DNA of 64,000 nt from Larix kaempferi (taxonomy: Eukaryota > Streptophyta > Pinopsida > Pinales > Pinaceae). The notes under the pieces were generated by a model. The model had not been told where the DNA came from. It made no database searches and saw only the letters and a list, made by a program, of their open reading frames with translations. Positions 31,991 through 43,029 of this stretch are shown one piece after another (within the stretch, counting starts at the first letter, position 1; each line of letters begins with the position of its first letter). Location: NCBI GenBank assembly GCA_027924585.1, contig BSBM01000260.1, positions 15,327,001 to 15,391,000 of the forward strand, given 5' to 3'. A program made the position numbers and the translations under genes.

Positions 31991-32002
31991 TGGTATCAGA
32001 GC
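31991..32002 (+). other. Element C primer-binding site
   Basis: TGGTATCAGAGC starts 3 nt after the LTR end and is complementary to initiator methionine tRNA. Confidence 0.93.
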
Positions 32003-32184
32003 GGAAGAATCCTGTGAGAGAAAGGTGATGATATCAACCTGACTAAGTCAAGTGGTATCAGCATTGGAAGTGAATCCAGTGAGCAAGTGTGTTTACAGCT
32101 CCAGTTGCGGTTGGGTAGAGTTGTACACAGCCTATGAAAGTTCGGTTGCGATTGGGTGAGTGGGAGTTTCAGCTGAGGTTGAAA

Positions 32185-33430
32185 ATGGCTCATAGAGGCG
32201 TTAATGTCCGAGGTGTAGGACGAATAGCGCGTGGTGCAACAGTCACAATTGATCATGAGATGCTCGACAAGTGCGTCCAAACAATGTGAACTTTGACAAA
32301 TGAAGTCACATCGATCAAAGAAATCCAAAGGCATGGTTGTATTCTTGATGTGTTAGACCACAGCGACGAGGAGGTCGAAGAAGTGGAAGCATGGGAAGCA
32401 GCAGGAGAAGAACCAAAAGAAAAACTCATCAAGCTTCTAATGGATATGAGAGGTTGGATAAAGATAGATGTACGTACCTACTCAGGAAGTCTGGATCTGG
32501 AAGACTTGATTGACTGGTTCAGAGAAATGGAGAAATACTTCAACATAAAGTAAATAGAGGATCATAAACAAGTTAAGACTACATGTCTGAGGTTAAAGGG
32601 TCATGCCTCATTGTGGTGGGACAATGTGCAAGCTGACAGAGTCAAGAAAGGAAAGGAGAAAATCAAGTCTTGGGACAGGATGGTCGCCAAGCTGAAGGGG
32701 AAGTTCTTGCCGAAGGACTATGTGATTTCCTTGTTCCGGAAGTTGTAGAAGTTTCGACAAAAAGAGATGACCGTGAAGGAATACACGGAAGAGTTCTACA
32801 TATTGTTGATAAGGTCGGGACAGACCGACGAAGGCAAAGAAGTTGTTGCAAGATATGTCAAAGGCTTGAAATATGTCATTGAATATGAGTTGAGCATGTC
32901 AAGATTCAGAGCGGTCGGTGAAGCCTACCAGTTAGCTCTGAAGGAAGAAGAGAAACTATCAAGGAAATCTGCATCGACCAGAGGTAGGATGACTGGTCAG
33001 GTTGTGAAGACTGTTTCCGCGAAAGGCCAAAGTAGTGGATACAGGAGAGAAGCCGTCGAAGACAACCGATGTGCGGAAGTTACATCGACAAGAGAAAAGG
33101 CACAAGAAAATCGACACGATGGTCCAGAGACACGCGGTTGAGGTGCGTATGGTCGAATTGGTCCATCCGACAGAAAAGGAGCTGACAGACCAACCATAAT
33201 CTGTTACAAGTGTCGAGGATTTGGACACAAGGCTTATGAATGCCCAGAGAACCTACATGATGCAGAGGAGTCGAAACCCAGACATCAAAGAGATGAGAAA
33301 GTCAACGAGAGGGTAGAGTCAACATCCGACAGCAGCGAGGATGGCAAGAAGAAAAGTCAAAACCTGATGGTCAGGAGAACATTGATTCGGGAAGACCGAC
33401 GCAATGAGAAAGATCCGTCACAATGAAAGG
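32185..33430 (+). pseudogene. Element C gag with zinc knuckle
   Basis: The likely start is MAHRGVNVRGVGRIARGATV at 32185. TGA at 32287 follows LDKCVQTM. The frame continues through an acidic stretch (LDHSDEEVEEVEAWEAAGEE), the gag core (LIDWFREMEKYFNIK, TAA, then HASLWWDNVQADRVKKGKEK, LKGKFLPKDYVISLFRKL, TAG) and EYTEEFYILLIRSGQTDEGK. A basic stretch leads to a CCHC knuckle CYKCRGFGHKAYEC at about 33202-33243. It parallels gag of element B block by block. Confidence 0.85.
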
Positions 33431-33760
33431 CTATCTTTCGAACTAGAGTGCGAATCGAGAATGGCGTTGCAAGACCATAGTTCATGGTGGAAGCACTGAG
33501 AATCTTATGTCAACAGAGGTCATTGACAAAGTGGGGTTGAAGTGTCGGGAACATCCACACCCATACAAGATCTCATGGTTGCAGAAAGGACACCATGTGA
33601 AGGTGACCAAACAATTCCTGATTAACTTCAAGGTTGGGAAGCTTGAAGACAGTGTACTTTGCGACGTAATCCCAATGGACTCGTGCCATCTGTTGTTAGG
33701 GAGACCATGCAATATGATCGGAAGATGATCTATGATGATCAAGCCAACATAGTCACAATG
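33430..33760 (+). pseudogene. Element C protease with altered active site
   Basis: The frame KTIVHGGSTENLMSTEVIDK (from 33471) aligns with KMVIDSGSTDNLVSTEMVEK of element B, so the catalytic Asp has become His (CAT at 33483-33485). The rest follows (HPYKISWLQKGHHVKVTKQF, SVLCDVIPMDSCHLLLGRP). Without the Asp the protease could not cut the polyprotein. A frame disruption lies just past LLLGRP. Confidence 0.8.
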
Positions 33761-33850
33761 TGGAAGAATGGCGTGTGAAGGACTCTGAAGCCGAAGCAGG
33801 AGGATCAAGCCAACTGTAAGCAGGGAGAGAGAAACTTTTGGGAGAAGCGA

Positions 33851-35548
33851 GTGATGATGTGTTCAGCGAAAGAATTCCTCGCGGAGGAGGAAAAGCAATC
33901 GGGATGTTTTGCTATCATTCTGAAAGGGCCATGTGTTGAGAGGTCGATGATGGAGAAGATTCTGGTCAAAGTTGGAAAGATGCTTGACGAGTTTCGGAGC
34001 ATAGTAGTCGATGAGGCACCGACGGGATTGCCACTGATGAGAATCATATCCCATCAGATCGACTTGATTCTAGGGTCGATTCTGCCAAACAAAGCACTAC
34101 ATAGGATGAGTCCGACAGAAGGTCAGGAACTCAGTCGATAGGTCTAGGAGTTATTGGACAGGGGATTGATCAGAGAAAGTCTAAGTCCGTGCGTGGTACC
34201 AGCAGTATTAGCGCCGAAGAAAGGTGGAGAATGGAGGCTGCATACAAACTCCAGAGCCATTAAAAAGATCACGATGAAGTACCAGTTTCCATTGTCGAGA
34301 ATGGACGACTTGATGGATTGCTTGAGTGGAGCAAAGTACTTTACAAAGATTGACCTGAAGAGTGGTTATCACCAAATTCGGGTTCAAGAAGGAGATGAAT
34401 GGAAGACAATATTCAAGACGAAGAAAGGGTTGTATGAGTGGTTAGTAATGCCGTTCGGATTGACTAATGCACCCAATACATTCATGCGATTGATGAATAA
34501 AGTACTGAAGCCATTCTTGGGTAAGTTCGTCGTAATGTATCTAGACGACATCCTGATATTTAGTCGAACCAAGACAGAACACTTGGGACACATTCGACAA
34601 GTATTGCAGAAGTTGCAAGAAGAGAAGCTGATGGTGAACCTACAAAAGTGTTTCTTCATGAAGGAAGAGCTGGTGTACTTGGGATTTGTAATCTCGGTTA
34701 AAGGGTTAGTGATGGACCCAGAAAAGGTGAAGGCAATATTGGATTGGCCGGAACCGACAAGTGTGACTGGAGTAAGGAGTTTCCATGGACTTTCTAGTTT
34801 CTACAGGATGTTCATTCGGGGATTCATTCAGATTTGTGCACCTTTGACAGAGTGCATGCGAAAAGGGAAGTTAAAGTGCATGGAAGTTGCCCAGCGAGCT
34901 TTCGACAAGTTGAAGGAAAAGGTCACTAAGAGCCCAGTGTTAGCGCTCCCAGATTTTGACAAAGTTTTCCAGGTCGATTACGACGCGAGTGGAATTGCAT
35001 TTGGAGCAGTGTTGATCCAGGAGGGCCGACCAATTACATTCTTCAGTGGGAAGTTGGATGATGCGAAGCGGAAATATTTGGTCTATGACCAGGAATTTTA
35101 TGCTATTGTCCAAGCATTGAAGAAGTGGAGGCATTATTTGTTTCCCAAGGAACTTGTGTTGTACACAGATCACCAAGCACTGAGGTATTTGAATACTCAG
35201 TCGAAGTTGAATCAGCGGCACATGAAATGGGTTGAGTTCCTGCAGGGATATACTTTCATGTTACAACATAAGTCGGGTAAGTCGAACAAGGTTGCCAACG
35301 CGCTGAGTCGAAGAGTTGCATTGTTGAACAGGACGACAGTTCAGGCAACAGGAATAGAGTCGATGAAGGAAGAATATGCAACCGACGAGGATTTTGCAAA
35401 ATCATGGGAGGCTTGTCGAGAACCGTGGAGTGTCGACAGGACTCCATACTTGGGATTATTTTATCTAAGAGGGATACCTATTCAAGGGACAACAGTTGTG
35501 TATTCCCAGAGGATCCATAAGAGAGAACCTAATCCGAGAATTGCATAG
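33851..35548 (+). pseudogene. Element C reverse transcriptase and RNase H
   Basis: The RT N-terminus is at 33851-34141 and ends in TAG at 34139-34141; a second TAG follows at 34145-34147. Element B reads RRQVQGLL here, so both TAGs fit former CAG codons. From 34154 a 464-codon frame has [60 protein letters not shown] and the RNase H blocks VDYDASGIAFGAVLIQEG, YDQEFYAIVQALKKWRHY and VLYTDHQALRYL. Catalytic residues of both enzymes are present. A frameshift near 35470 ends the useful frame. This is the longest open pol frame of its family in the window. Confidence 0.92.
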
Positions 35549-36613
35549 TGGCGGATTAGCAGGTCATTTTGGCATCGATAAGACCAAGGCATTGGTCAGA
35601 GAAAAGTATTATTGGCCAGGAATGACGACAGATGTCGGGAATTGGGTACGATAGTGTCGAGTTTGCCAGTTGGCAAAAGGAAGAACTCAGAATACGGGGT
35701 TGTATACACCATTACCTGTACCGGATACCCCATGGGAGCACCTGAGCATGGATTTTGTGCTAGGATTGTCGAAGATGCAGCAGAGAAGCAACTCAATATT
35801 TGTTGTAGTCGATAGATTTTTGAAGATGGCACACTTCATTCTGTGTCGGAAGAAAAGTGACGCCACAGGCATTGTTGTACTATTCTTCAAGGAAGTGATC
35901 AGATTGCATGGGTTGCCGAAGAGTATCACATCGGACAAAGATACCAAGTTTATGGGACATTTATGGAGAACCCTATCGAAGAAACTGGACACGAGGTTGC
36001 ATTTTAGCTCGGCATATTATCCGCAGACAAACGGATAGACCGAGGTGGTGAATAGAATTTTGGGAAACCTTCTAAGGTGTTTGACGGCTAACAGACCCAA
36101 GCAATGAGAGAACGTGTTGGCACAAGCGGAGTTTGCATACAACAATTTTGTGAATCGGTCGATAGGGTTGAGCTCATTCCAGATTGTTTAGGGAAGAAGC
36201 CCACATGGAGTGGTGGATTTGGTCGAGTTACCGACAAAGATCATGAGAAGTGCGGATGCAGAATCATTCAAAAGCACATGAAAGAAGTGCATGAAGATGT
36301 GCAAAAGCGCATAGAAAAAAGTAACGCATCATACAAGTTGAGAGTCGACAAGAAGAAGAGACTACAGTCGTTCAGCGAAGGAGACTTAGTCTATGCACAT
36401 TTGCAGAAGGAGAGATTTCCGACAGGAACATATAACAAGTTGAAGCTGAAGAAGATTGGACCATGTAAGATTCTAAAGAATATTTTGGACAATGCTTATG
36501 TGTTGGAGCTACCGAAGGACTTGAGAATTTCACCAACGTTCAATGTCTCAGATCTGTACAAGTTTGAAGAGGGTTCAAGTAGCAGAAGCGTGGAAGTGTC
36601 GAACATCGATTAG
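35480..36613 (+). pseudogene. Element C integrase
   Basis: The zinc-binding part reads GGLAGHFGIDKTKALVREKY, a stop, then CRVCQLAKGR. The core has LSMDFVLGLSKMQQ with the first Asp, KSITSDKDTKFMGHLW with the second and, after TAG at 36036-36038, TEVVNRILGNLLRC with the Glu. Further stops fall at a TGA where Trp fits (before [12 protein letters not shown]) and a TAG before [10 protein letters not shown]. The C-terminus has [37 protein letters not shown] and [15 protein letters not shown]. The D,D,E residues are retained but the protein cannot be made whole. Confidence 0.88.
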
Positions 36614-36800
36614 ACAGTGCAGATTCCAGATCGACACAAAGAGGAAATCGCAGAAGTAATAGAGGAACGCAAAGTCGAATGTACACCCAGTTCGCGAAAG
36701 AAGGAATACTTAGTGCGATGGAAATACGATGAGCTGCAGGAGGTGACATGGATTTTCGAAGGAGATTTCAAGAGACTTACGGAGCATTCGAGTTCTTTTT
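36614..36800 (+). pseudogene. Element C chromodomain
   Basis: After a TAG at 36611-36613, where element 1 has TGG (Trp), the frame gives VIEERKVECTPSSRKKEYLV, then RWKYDELQEVTWIFEGDFKR. The Tyr-Leu-Val-Arg-Trp-Lys and Thr-Trp spacing is the chromodomain pattern. It marks the element as a chromovirus. The polypurine tract CACCTGGGGAGTC (36801-36813) follows at once. Confidence 0.8.
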
Positions 36801-36813
36801 CACCTGGGGAGTC

Positions 36814-37836
36814 TGATGCAGGAGCGTCGGGGCTTAGGCAGAGTAGTCAAAGATTGTCGACATAAGGAAGGACAACTAGAGGGAGTGCCGATGACCACTG
36901 GTGCGGAAGAGAAGATTGGTTGTATAAGTCAATAAGTCATGCAGTAGCAGTCGATATGCGATCGACAGAAGTGTGGAAGGTTGAGAGTCGACATGTCATA
37001 GGTTGACGGACGGCAGAGTTGCAGCGGAGATGTCGAGGATCGACATGTTGTCGAATCACGACTCCAACAAGTTTGGGCATGAGCCAAGCGAGGAGGAAGG
37101 GGTGGAATGGCGAGCCTGAAAGTGCGAAGGGAAGCCGACGGGTATTTCGAAGGCTGATGGAAGACAGTATGGTCGAGGCAGTGATAAGACCGACTACTGT
37201 AGCAGTGTCAGAGGGACGCGTAGAAGTCAAGAAGAGTACTTGGCAGTCGTTCGGGGTTTCTAAGGAAGTTATTAGCAGTTATTGCAGGTGGTTAGGATCG
37301 TGACCTATGTCATCACAGGTGGAGATTGTGTAGCATGGAAGAGGCACTGACAGTTGCAGGTCTGTAGGATCAGGGGGATCAACAGATAGAGGAAGATTGT
37401 TTCGGGAGTTAGAGTAGAACTCGGGATGCGCAGCAGCAGAGTAGAAGGCCATGGAGTTTGTATTAGTTGGATAACTTGGCAGTTCGGTCAGCAGAGGATC
37501 AGGAGAGAAGAGCTCAAGTGAAGATTGGTAGATTGGATAGGAGATTCACACTTCTACAGAGCGCAGAGGAGATCGAGCCATAGCTCAGAGTTCCGCAGTG
37601 AACCAGGGGAGGGTGAATATCGACACACTGAGATAACACACAGTTACTTTTGTATTGTAATAGGCTAAGGCCAACAATAGTTAGTTGTTTACATTCCTTG
37701 CATTCCACATTGTAACTGTTTTCGATAGAAGTAATATAAGCCAGCTTCTGGCATCCTGTTTACGTCTTGTTTATGTGAACGCGTGTGTTGTGTGTAATTG
37801 TTAAGCAAGAACCATTGTCGGGGTGACCTTGCATCA
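36814..37836 (+). repeat. Element C 3' LTR
   Basis: It begins TGATGCAGGAGCGTCGGGGC and ends GACCTTGCATCA, 1023 bp. It aligns along its length with 30982-31987. Confidence 0.94.
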
Positions 37837-38569
37837 ATGGGACAAAGTGCTAGCTCAAGCCGAGTTTGCATATAATGACTCACCAATCCGAAGTACAGGA
37901 ATGAGTCCATTCCAAATCCTGTATGGTATGCATCCTAGAGGGGTGTGTGAAATTCGTGATTTGGGCCAATTGGAGAAGGGAAGTGTAGATGGAGAAGAGT
38001 TTGCAAAAAGGATTAGTGAACTACAAGAGCAAGTTAAAGCAAGGTTGCAATAGAGTAACAATAGTTGCAAAACAAGAGCAAATTCCAGGTCAATAGAGAA
38101 AAACTATGAGATAGGAGATTTGGTTTTAGCACATCTGAGGAAAGAGAGATTTCCAAAAGGAGAGTATAACAAGCTGAAAATGAAAAAGATTGGGCCTTGA
38201 AGAATACTCATAAATTTTTTGGCAAATGTCTATGAGTTGGAAATGCCAACAAGAATTGGTATCTCACCTATTTTTAATGTTGCAGACCTGTATACTTATG
38301 TGGCCGATGATACAGGACAAATGGCAGGGGACAGGGATCCTGTGGAAGATCTTCAGTGGCTGAAGCAGATGCCAATAGCCCAGCCATTAGAAGCTGAGTC
38401 TAACTTGGATACTAGAGTGGAAAAGAGTACCAGACAGAGAGACTACTTAGAATACTTGATCAAATGGAAAGGACATCCTGTAGAAGATTCTACATGGATG
38501 AGTGCTAAAGAATTGGAGACAAAGGGTTTCTCAATAGTTGATTTACTGAACAGGGGTTCAGAATTTTAA
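37837..38569 (+). pseudogene. Element B integrase part 2 and chromodomain
   Basis: Directly after the ATGGG copy the integrase of element B resumes ([20 protein letters not shown], then QILYGMHPRGVCEIRDLGQL). A TAG after EQVKARLQ and a TGA after MKKIGP interrupt it, although NYEIGDLVLAHLRKERFPKG stays readable. From 38219 an open frame has ISPIFNVADLYTYVADDTGQ and a chromodomain (TRQRDYLEYLIKWKGHPVED, then STWMSAKELETKGFSIVDLL). The stop is at 38567-38569. The polypurine tract CCTTGGGAGTC lies before the LTR. Confidence 0.92.
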
Positions 38570-38580
38570 CCTTGGGAGTC

Positions 38581-39917
38581 TAATGCAGGAGCATCAATGC
38601 TAAGCCAACAATGCGATTGCGTGTTCACATGTTGTGGCTAGCAAGAGGATGAGTTGTCATGAAGTGGGAAGGAAATTCGTTTATTAAGTATTTTAATATT
38701 TGCAAGTATCTAACCGACTAGTGTGTTGTCAGTTTTTTGGGAAAATAGGACTTAGTCGCGAGTTGACACTCCCTGCGTGGAGATAAAGCCAAATAGCCAG
38801 TTTGTTGATGAATGATAGTGACTCCTTCAGTGATGGAGTAAAGTCTGTTAGTTAGTTTGTTCACCCATTAAGTTTTGGGATTTTTTCGAATGGATGAAAT
38901 AAGGGGAGATGGGGACTCAGGGAGAGGTCAGCGCAAGAGAGAGCTCTGCGCGAGGAAGAGTCGTTTGGATATTTTCTTGAATACCAGAGGAAAATACGAC
39001 TATATAGAATTTTTGCTATCAGTTAATGAAATTAGCAAGTTCTGTGTGTTCAATAGTGTTACTGTGCATTTGAATGAGAGATAAGCCAATATTCTATCAG
39101 GTCAAGTTGTGTGCAAGCGTTAACCTGACGTCTGTGTGAATGAATCTTTGTCTTCTTGCTTGTATGTACAGTTGAGAACACCCAAGTCAGTCGCAAAACC
39201 AGTCACCATTAAGTAGCAGATATAATTTCTTGTGTATTTATCTTCTCATTAGATCCGGACGAAGGTCGGGCTGGATTGATCGATTCTCTGATCAATCAAC
39301 GAGAAAATCGTAGAGTGTATTCGATGCAATTAACAGAGTTCAGACGGCTCAGATCAAAGCCAAAAGGAAGATCGACGACGGGGAAAGGATCCGCAAGGTT
39401 AACACGAGCGGGAGTTAACATTTCTACAAGCCGATGTGGAGTGTTCCGCATTGATCATATATCAACGGATGAGATCAAATCCGCAAGAGATCGACGGTTG
39501 ACACGGTGTTCCGCAGAAGGAAGAAGCTCGAGAGATAACAGCGAGCGTTTGCGAAAGTCACGTTGCAGAAGGGTTTTTGCGGAAGCCTTTTCAAGAAATT
39601 ACAAAAGGCGCACTTGCAATCCGCAATCCGCAAGTTGCGGAAGGGAGTGTTGCGGAAGGACCATTGCGGGAAGGTGACTGCGGAAAGACCATTGCGGAAG
39701 GGCATCGAAATTGCAGAAAGAAGACGGTTCTGCAAGGTTGTTGCAGAAGGTCAATTTTGACTATCAGAACATTGCGGAAAACCCATTTTGAAGGTAAGGA
39801 CCGCAGTTGAGAAGAACCCATCTGGTCGTTAGCTAGGTTTAGTGGTTCGATTTCAGAGAATCACAATAGTTCCTGGGAAGTGGGTTGATTGGATTTTTTT
39901 CATTCCTGCATGCATCA
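38581..39917 (+). repeat. Element B 3' LTR
   Basis: It begins TAATGCAGGAGCATCAATGC, so the usual second base G is A. It ends CATGCATCA, 1337 bp. TATATAGAATTT near 38999 is the TATA-like site. The octamer cluster is kept at 39390-39780. Confidence 0.93.
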
Positions 39918-40500
39918 CATCTTTAGAGGATATGGTTGTTCCCATCCCATCTGGAGAAGGCAATAGTAGAAGTGTTGAAAACCAAAACCTATCGTCTCCA
40001 GTGGATGAGGAGGAAGAAGAGGATGTTATTAGGGAGTTTGGACTGTGGGAGAGACTCCCAAGTATATTATTCACCCACAGAGTGAAGAACCAAGAGTTGA
40101 AACTCCAAGGAGAAGAGTGATTCAGGAAGTCCTTATTGGTAGTGTAGCTATTCCTTTAGATGGTGGACCTCCCAGGTTTTATGCAATTCCTCCTAGGAAT
40201 TCGAGGATAGTCACACCACAACCTCAATGCAACAATGATATCCATCCCATCCCTGTTCGGAACGTTGAAGCCATCCCTGAATCTGTAAATCACCGTAGGT
40301 TTGAAATCGATGATAGGGTCGTTGTTCCTAATGATTTATTCTACATAGGATCCAAGGGATCTGGTGATATTTGGGTTGGACCGCTCACAGTTGAGCGTTG
40401 CATTGATGGGATGTGCTTTCTCACTACTGGGACTGGGCAACAGATCATGTTACCTATCAACAAGAGAGATTTAAGGGATCTTATCCCTGATTCGACTTGA
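39918..40500 (+). pseudogene. Split ORF of unknown function, part 3
   Basis: The frame of part 2 continues in phase after the CATCT duplication (LEDMVVPIPSGEGNSRSVEN, an acidic EEEEEDVIREFGLWE). A frameshift near 40050 moves it to 40045-40500: TPKYIIHPQSEEPRVETPRR, EVLIGSVAIPLDGGPPRFYA, then FEIDDRVVVPNDLFYIGSKG and GDIWVGPLTVERCIDG, ending LPINKRDLRDLIPDST. The last 60 residues, with W-x-G-P and a following L-x-x-I-N-x-x-x-L pattern, loosely recall the GPY/F SH3-like module at the end of Ty3 integrases. That is a weak resemblance. Otherwise I do not recognise the protein. Confidence 0.55.
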
Positions 40501-43029
40501 GTTAGGACTCCTCTTTCTTGTTTAGAGTAGGTAGGTCTTCGAATAAGCTTGCTAGAGCAGTAGGATTTGTGTGCCTTTTGCTTTTTCTGAGTGCTGAGTA
40601 TTGAGAGTTTTATTTTCTTTTTACTTTTGATGATCCTTTAAGTTTTCTTTTGAATGCCTTTTTCCTTTTGCTAAGTTTTTTGGTCGAGTTGAGTCTTGCT
40701 CCTTCTTAATCTTTTCTCATCTCCTGCATGCACATTGATAAAACTTGAAAAAGATTAAATTTTCCTTGAGTTTTGAGTGCTTGAAGTTTTTTTGTGTCAA
40801 TTGAGTTGAGTATGCCTTCTTCAGAGCCTTCTTCCCTCCTGCACAGTAAAACTAATAAAATTTACATGTTGTGTTTAGATTAGTATTTCCTTTATGCATT
40901 TCAGTTTATGTTCTAGAATAGAATTTAATTTATGCAGATTATTTTGGTTTACTTTATCCCATACATGCATCACATGGTATTTTAGTTTCCATGAGTGCAG
41001 AAACAAGTGCAAATAAAAGTTGAAAGCAAAGTATGGTGAGTGTTGGATTGAAGATTGATGCAGAGCAGTTTGAGACCAGAGATTCTGAGGTTCTCAAGCG
41101 CTCTCTTCCTTAGAGCACTTGTCCCAGCTGGAGCCAGATGTTATCACACCATAGTAGTTGGGCTACTATATTTGCTGAGCAGATATCTGCACTTTTCAGA
41201 GCTTTGCCTTTGCATAGTTTCAGTGAGATCAGTTATGATGAGCAGCATTTTTTATGATCACTTACACATTAGAGCAGTTATATCAGACATTGTGTAGACC
41301 TTGTGCCATGGCTGAGCCTTGAGAGCTTAGATTTGATGACCGATATGACCTTTTGTTCCATACAGATTCAGTTCAGTGCCTAGAGTTCCAGATGTTCTAT
41401 TGCAATAGTGTTTCATTGGTTCTAGATGATATTGATTGAGATATGCAGTGTTATGACTATTAGACTTGTGATTGTTAGCATTTGATTATTATCTTGTTCT
41501 TTTAGTCATCTTGATAGCATTAACTTGGTACATAACTCATGATGTGGCAATATTATTTAAATGAATAAAATGAACTATCTTGGTTGGATTTAAATAATAA
41601 ATTGGATGTATTACTTGCACTTTAAAGGTTTATTGACTATACTCATTGGTTTCACTTATCCTCTATCGAGCATGAACATGGTCTTTCCTGACATTTATGT
41701 TTGCTAGCTTAGGCACCACATTCACTTGACTCCATCCATCCATGACCTTCCCTGTTTTGGCTTTCACCTTGACTTGCCTCCTTGACTTGTGATATCGAGG
41801 ACTTCCCCGCTTCTGCCTCTGTGTTGGACTTGCATCCATGTTAGTTTTGTGTCTCGGCTCTGAGTTGGAAACATAACTTGCCTTTGGTGAGTTGGATTTT
41901 ATGTCGTTATCATTCTAGTCGGTTTCCTCGATGTGTGGTTTTGCGTGGAATTCCCCCCAGTTGCTTGAGTTGTTGTTGGCTAAAACCTGAAGCAAAATGT
42001 ACTACCTTGGAAACAAATGGAATCCCAATGAAAAGGGCTATGAAATGTAAATGCAATGAAATGTTGTGAAATGTAAATACATCCTGGATGCAAGCTGTGA
42101 TTAGTTGTGCTTATTAGTGCATGTGAAATCCCATAGAGGTTGTACTAGTCCTAAAAAGCAATGGATAAATGAATGCTATATCTAATGATTGTTGGCCATG
42201 AAATTATATGAAATGAAAGGTCCTAAAAAGCAGTGGCTAAACAAATGCTAAATCTAAAGACTGTTGAACTCATATGGAAAAATACCTCATTGATCCTACG
42301 GGTTATGATTTGATATGGAGTAAGTGACAGCTAAATCAAAGTGTCCCCTAGAGCCATGAGTGATGGTTCTAGTAGTAGACATTTTTGCCAAGGTTGAATA
42401 AAATCTTCACTAAACAACTCATCCATTTGTGAGACACCGCTATCCCCTGTGTATCTTGGTCCAACACATTCTTAAGTGTGTAACACCTTTTCCCTTATCC
42501 AAAGTATCACTATGACAAGTTGGTCAAGTCATCCCTTCTACCTAGCCTTGTCCTTAGCCTTCACCCTATGCTAACAGTTAGACCATGTCCAGCAGATGAT
42601 GTATGTCTTTAAATCTTTGGTGCAAGTAAAATATTAAATAACATTGAATATATATGTATTAATTGCCACTTGATTTATGTTTGTACTTTAAGTTAAGCTG
42701 TCAATATGGAAACAGGAACATGTCTTAGTCATTTGTTATAATCTAGTCTTTGGTTGTATTTTGACCTAGTCAAACATAGTTTGACCATGGTCATCCTTGG
42801 GATCCGTGATGAGATGGACCAATTATGTTATATGATGTTGATCTATGGTCCTACATATGCCTATTGATGATTCCATATGTTGGGCACATGCTTCAGATGA
42901 TGATTGATGCAGTTTTCATGGATTATTATTGTTTACATATCATCATATTTTTACTTGTCCGGGTATGGTGGACCCTACAGATGATCCTACAAGTTATCAT
43001 GAGGTGTATGGGTACTCATCTCTAGTGGA
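40501..43029. other. Non-coding, T-rich at first, no gene recognised
   Basis: Long T-rich runs lie at 40600-40950. A duplication of about 70 bp period with GTCCTAAAAAGCA and TAAA-AAATGCTA words lies at 42148-42275. Open frames here (for example 41055-41297) are short with no recognisable content. It may be the 3' non-coding part of whatever encoded the split ORF. Confidence 0.45.

Larger units (their letters stand above)
30982..37836 (+). mobile_element. Element C: complete Ty3/gypsy chromovirus nested in element B
   Basis: LTRs at 30982-31987 and 36814-37836 are flanked by ATGGG on both sides. The internal order is primer-binding site (31991), gag, protease, RT, RNase H, integrase, chromodomain and polypurine tract. 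It belongs to the same family as element 1 and is related to B: the LTR starts share TGATGCAGGAGCATC. Gag, protease, the RT start and integrase are all broken, so it is inactive, although RT-RNase H keeps a long open frame. Confidence 0.96.
25755..39917 (+). mobile_element. Element B: complete Ty3/gypsy chromovirus with nested element C
   Basis: LTRs at 25755-27102 and 38581-39917 are flanked by the exact 5-bp duplication CATCT (25750-25754 and 39918-39922). The internal order is primer-binding site, gag, protease, RT, RNase H, integrase, chromodomain, polypurine tract. Element C is inserted in integrase at 30982-37836. Over the first 380 bp I count roughly 20 differences between the two LTRs by eye, so the insertion is not recent. 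Stops and frameshifts make it inactive. Confidence 0.95.

Noticed and set aside
39918-40500. Calling part 3 of the split ORF an integrase C-terminus outright
   Set aside because: Only a short W-x-G-P pattern and spacing support it. The upstream parts are unlike integrase, with no catalytic core or zinc finger.
41055-41297. Hydrophobic 80-codon frame as a small membrane protein
   Set aside because: It lies in T-rich non-coding DNA, has no homology that I recognise and no neighbouring gene structure.
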